Of a stretch of DNA of 64,000 bases, positions 61,353 to 64,000 are shown in pieces. The notes beneath the pieces are model-generated. The model did no database searches, had not been told where the DNA came from, and saw nothing but the letters and a program-made list of their open reading frames with translations. The stretch is from Algoriphagus sp. (GTDB lineage: Bacteria > Bacteroidota > Bacteroidia > Cytophagales > Cyclobacteriaceae), in NCBI RefSeq assembly GCF_013373065.1, contig NZ_JABXIN010000005.1:78616-142615 (forward strand), read 5' to 3'. A program made the position numbers and the translations under genes. Numbering within the stretch: the first letter of the stretch is position 1; each line of letters opens with the position of its first letter.

Positions 61353-62453
61353 ATTAAGACCATTCGATTCTCGGAATCAGCTTTATCTGATTTCTCTCTT
61401 ACCCTGCGCAGCCGCGTCAATTCTTATTTCAAAACCTCTAAAAAAAACAAGTTCGGAAATAGAGAAATGGTTCTCAAGACCATTTTTATGCTATCATTAT
61501 ACTTTGTTCCCGTGCTATTAGTTAGTTCGGGATTGCTTACCTACACTTGGCAATTATTCGCCTGCTTCATTCTAAGCGGATTTGGTATGGCAGGTATCGG
61601 CATGGGGATTATGCACGATGCAATTCACGGCACCTATTCTTCCAATGCGGGGATCAATAAACTGCTTGGCTATACCTTAAATATGGTCGGAGCTAATGCC
61701 AACGTTTGGCGCGTTCAACACAATGTTCTTCACCATAGCTTTACGAATATCCACGAAGGTGATGACGATATCAATGCCCCTGCTTTTTTACGATTTTCTC
61801 CCAATGTCAAGAAAAACAAATTGCACGCCTATCAGCAATGGTATACCTGGTTCTTTTATGGTCTATCTACGCTTTCTTGGGTAACGACTAAGGATTTTAT
61901 TCGATTGAATCGCTACCATAAGATGGGTTTGATCAAAGGAAAAAACAGTTACCGAAACCATTTTCTAAAGATTTTAGGCTGGAAAGTAGTTTATTTTGCC
62001 TTCACACTGGGACTTCCCCTCATCTTCTCTCCTTTTGGATTTTGGGAAATTCTGTTAGCCTTTTTTGCACTGCATTTTGTAACAGGACTGTGTATTTCCT
62101 TAGTCTTTCAAACGGCTCACATTATGCCTGACGTTGTTTTTCCGGTAGCGGATGAAAATGGAATGATAGAAGGAGAGCGATTGGTACACCAATTGGTCAC
62201 CACCTGTAATTATGCTCCAAAAAGCAGAATATTTTCATGGATGATTGGAGGATTGAACTACCAGGTAGAACATCATTTATTCCCAGACATCTGTCACGTA
62301 CATTACCGACATATTGCTCCTATTGTCAAAAAAACTGCCGCTGAATTCCAGCTACCTTATTATTCTAAAAAATCCTTTTTTGAGGCTCTTAAAGCCCATT
62401 TCCAAATGCTTCACCACTTGGGAACGGTAGAAACTGTCCCGGTAAAAAGCTAA
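61353..62453 (+). CDS. Membrane fatty-acid desaturase
   Basis: A membrane di-iron desaturase with all three histidine boxes: HDAIHG, HNVLHH and QVEHH (in GGLNYQVEHHLFP). The first ATG in frame is 61467 (328 residues), but the frame is open back to 61320 and the preceding 38 codons read like the conserved family N-terminus (FSLTLRSRVNSYFK, next to REMVLKTIFM). This gives 366 residues from the ATT at 61353, the usual family length. No ATG, GTG or TTG exists upstream in frame, so initiation is unresolved. It likely introduces double bonds to keep membranes fluid. It heads a cold-type cluster. Confidence 0.85.
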   Translation: MKTIRFSESALSDFSLTLRSRVNSYFKTSKKNKFGNREMVLKTIFMLSLYFVPVLLVSSGLLTYTWQLFACFILSGFGMAGIGMGIMHDAIHGTYSSNAGINKLLGYTLNMVGANANVWRVQHNVLHHSFTNIHEGDDDINAPAFLRFSPNVKKNKLHAYQQWYTWFFYGLSTLSWVTTKDFIRLNRYHKMGLIKGKNSYRNHFLKILGWKVVYFAFTLGLPLIFSPFGFWEILLAFFALHFVTGLCISLVFQTAHIMPDVVFPVADENGMIEGERLVHQLVTTCNYAPKSRIFSWMIGGLNYQVEHHLFPDICHVHYRHIAPIVKKTAAEFQLPYYSKKSFFEALKAHFQMLHHLGTVETVPVKS

Positions 62454-62464
62454 TTATTTTATTT

Positions 62465-63661
62465 ATGAACACATTTCGAAAAAACACACGCTCCAATTTT
62501 CGGGGCACACATACAAGTCCAGGGAGAAATCAGTCCAAAAGAAAGCCTGTTTCTTCCCTAGACCCCAATCTTTTGGTTAAAAAAGCCAAACCTGTTTCAG
62601 CTGTTTCTTCTGCACTCAAAGGGCAAAAGTTTCAGGAATTAAATCTTCAGGCCAAACTTCAGGAAGCTATCCAAAAGAAAGGATATGAGTACCTAACCCC
62701 TATTCAGGAAATGGCTATTCCGGTTCTTTTGAAAGGAATAGACATGCTAGCCATCGCCCGAACAGGTTCGGGTAAAACAGCAGCATTTCTAATCCCTATC
62801 ATCGAACGGCTCTTAAAGAAACCTCAGAACGGTTCAATTTTAATCATCGCACCTACCCGAGAACTTGCCTTACAGATAGGAGATGAATTCAAAGGGCTTA
62901 CACAAGGCATGTCCTTACGCTTTGCTACGTTCATTGGAGGCACCAACATCAATATGGATCGAAAGCATTTAGCTCAAAAGCCACATGTAATTATAGGAAC
63001 GCCGGGAAGATTATTGGATTTATCTAATCAGCAGGCACTCCATCTAAAATCGGTAAACACCTTAGTTTTGGATGAATTTGACCGAATGCTGGATATGGGA
63101 TTTATCCATGATGTCAAGCGACTGGTAGCTTTGATTGGATTGAGGGAACAAACTCTTTTATTCTCAGCGACTTTGGATCCCACACAAGAAAAACTAATTG
63201 CTGACCTCCTGGATAACCCAGAGGAAATCCATGTAGATCCGGGAACATCAGCAAATGAGCATATTGACCAACAAACCATTCGAGTATCGGAAGGGGAAGA
63301 TAAGTTTGTGGTTCTACAGAATCTATTTCAAAACGGAGCGCTTAAAAAGGTCATCCTTTTTACAGAAACCAAGCGACTTGCAGACCGGCTTTCCAAAAAA
63401 TTGAATCAATGCGGAATTCCGGCAGGACAAATACACGGAAATAAATCCCAAAATTTCAGAAATAAAATCCTTAGTGATTTCAAACAGGGATCCATCCGTG
63501 TACTGGTAGCCACAGATGTGGCGGCGAGAGGGATTGATGTGGTAGACGTAAGTCACGTCATCAATTATCAAATACCTATGACCATGGATTCCTATATCCA
63601 TAGAATCGGCCGAACCGGGAGAGCTGGGAAAACCGGTCAGGCTATCACCTTTATCAATTGA
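62465..63661 (+). CDS. DEAD-box-type RNA helicase (RhlE-like, motif II DEFD)
   Basis: A 398-residue helicase with a basic N-terminal extension (about 1-57). Motifs: FQELNLQAKLQEAIQKKGYE, ARTGSGKT, PTRELALQ, TPGRLLDL, VLDEFDRMLDMGF (DEFD in place of DEAD), SATLD, ATDVAARGIDV and HRIGRTGRAGKTG. The protein ends about 7 residues after motif VI, so it lacks a C-terminal tail. It starts 11 bases after the desaturase gene and 10 bases before a small basic gene. RNA unwinding in the cold is inferred from its neighbours. Confidence 0.92.
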   Translation: MNTFRKNTRSNFRGTHTSPGRNQSKRKPVSSLDPNLLVKKAKPVSAVSSALKGQKFQELNLQAKLQEAIQKKGYEYLTPIQEMAIPVLLKGIDMLAIARTGSGKTAAFLIPIIERLLKKPQNGSILIIAPTRELALQIGDEFKGLTQGMSLRFATFIGGTNINMDRKHLAQKPHVIIGTPGRLLDLSNQQALHLKSVNTLVLDEFDRMLDMGFIHDVKRLVALIGLREQTLLFSATLDPTQEKLIADLLDNPEEIHVDPGTSANEHIDQQTIRVSEGEDKFVVLQNLFQNGALKKVILFTETKRLADRLSKKLNQCGIPAGQIHGNKSQNFRNKILSDFKQGSIRVLVATDVAARGIDVVDVSHVINYQIPMTMDSYIHRIGRTGRAGKTGQAITFIN

Positions 63662-63671
63662 ACATTTATTT

Positions 63672-63917
63672 ATGTCAAAAAACCAAAACTCATTTATCAA
63701 AAAACAAAAAGCCGAACTCAAGCGAAGGAAGAAAAAGGAAAAATTCGAACAACGACTTGAACGAAAAGCACAACCAAAAGACGGAAGTCTTGAAAATATG
63801 ATGGTTTATGTCGATGAATTCGGGAATTTTTCCGACTCACCGCCTGAGCCAACCCCACCAAAAAAACAAGTAAATCAATCCAAAACACACAGCAAAGGCG
63901 CTGTACAAAACAAGTAA
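63672..63917 (+). CDS. Small basic protein of the cold cluster
   Basis: An 81-residue protein. The first half is a highly charged Lys/Arg helix (FIKKQKAELKRRKKKEKFEQ, then RLERKAQPK); the second half has DGSLENMMVYVDEFGNFSDS followed by a Pro/Lys-rich tail. The MMVYVDEFGN.SD..P motif recurs in short proteins beside cold-shock genes in Bacteroidota. No function is established; RNA or ribosome contact is inferred from charge. It sits between the helicase and the cold-shock protein with 10- and 4-base gaps. Confidence 0.72.
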   Translation: MSKNQNSFIKKQKAELKRRKKKEKFEQRLERKAQPKDGSLENMMVYVDEFGNFSDSPPEPTPPKKQVNQSKTHSKGAVQNK

Positions 63918-63921
63918 AATT

Positions 63922-64000
63922 ATGAATGAAGGAACAGTAAAATTCTTTAATGACTCCAAAGGATTTGGATTCATTACCCCATCTGACAACAGCGAAGATA
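63922..64000 (+). CDS. Cold-shock protein, N-terminal fragment
   Basis: The first 26 codons are visible: MNEGTVKFFNDSKGFGFITP, then SDNSED. The RNP1 motif KGFGFI is intact, with Asp before Ser in place of the usual ...NDSKGFGFI/..KGYGFI context. This is a CspA-type single-strand nucleic-acid chaperone. It runs off the right edge of the window. It starts 4 bases after the small basic gene, completing the desaturase-helicase-basic protein-Csp cluster. Confidence 0.9.
   Translation, partial: MNEGTVKFFNDSKGFGFITPSDNSED

Overview
The window looks like chromosomal DNA of a Bacteroidota member, most likely a Cytophagales/Cyclobacteriaceae bacterium (Algoriphagus-like). This is inferred from gene content: a DUF4249 lipoprotein paired with a TonB-dependent receptor, a Bat-type VWA/TPR cluster, a GIN-domain lipoprotein, split methionine synthase, and a FeoB-associated Cys-rich peptide. 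Several start regions also carry the Bacteroidota promoter pattern (TTG, about 20 bases, TAnnTTTG). No database search was run. No rRNA, tRNA, CRISPR array or prophage was seen.

Layout. 0-8 kb: the end of feoB, a 38-residue Cys-rich peptide, a lipid/polysaccharide flippase, a tandem universal stress protein, a zinc metallopeptidase, a DUF1080 secreted protein, and a BlaI / M56-TonB / TonB set. 7-13 kb: DUF4249 plus TonB receptor (minus strand), then a Bat-like VWA-TPR-TPR cluster (plus strand). 13-23 kb: housekeeping genes on the plus strand (thiolase, MORN-like protein, purC, STAS, RNase Z, queuosine-precursor transporter, DEAD-box helicase, rsmE, MerR, dprA). 23-30 kb, minus strand: PepSY protein, HMG-CoA lyase, metF and split metH behind a clear SAM-I riboswitch, then a beta-barrel-like protein. 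30-35 kb: a 1433-residue multi-PAS hybrid histidine kinase.

34.8-36 kb holds an intact REP-associated tyrosine transposase (RAYT) inside a tandem array of four classes of short palindrome (order A-B-C-D). It is followed by smc, which has an unusually strong Shine-Dalgarno and rising GC. An AT-rich two-gene island comes next: a PD-(D/E)XK nuclease fused to a DUF2075 helicase, and a zinc-ribbon PD-(D/E)XK nuclease. This is the best candidate for an undescribed defence or DNA-processing module. 42.4-48.8 kb is an accessory zone of small lipoproteins and single genes separated by three families of dispersed palindromic repeats, called X, Y and Z here. One Y hairpin shows compensatory base changes.

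48.9-64 kb: alcohol dehydrogenase, methyltransferase, small outer-membrane and lipase-like proteins, DoxX, SnoaL-like protein, a full RND efflux operon (adaptor, pump, outer-membrane channel), and a cold-adaptation-like cluster (fatty-acid desaturase, DEAD-box helicase, small basic protein, cold-shock protein) that runs off the right edge. The desaturase appears to lack a standard start codon for its family-like N-terminus.

RNA-level control recurs: the SAM-I riboswitch, a 10-bp helix that would hide the start region of the first DEAD-box helicase, and a branched RNA with two mutually exclusive hairpins between purC and the STAS gene.
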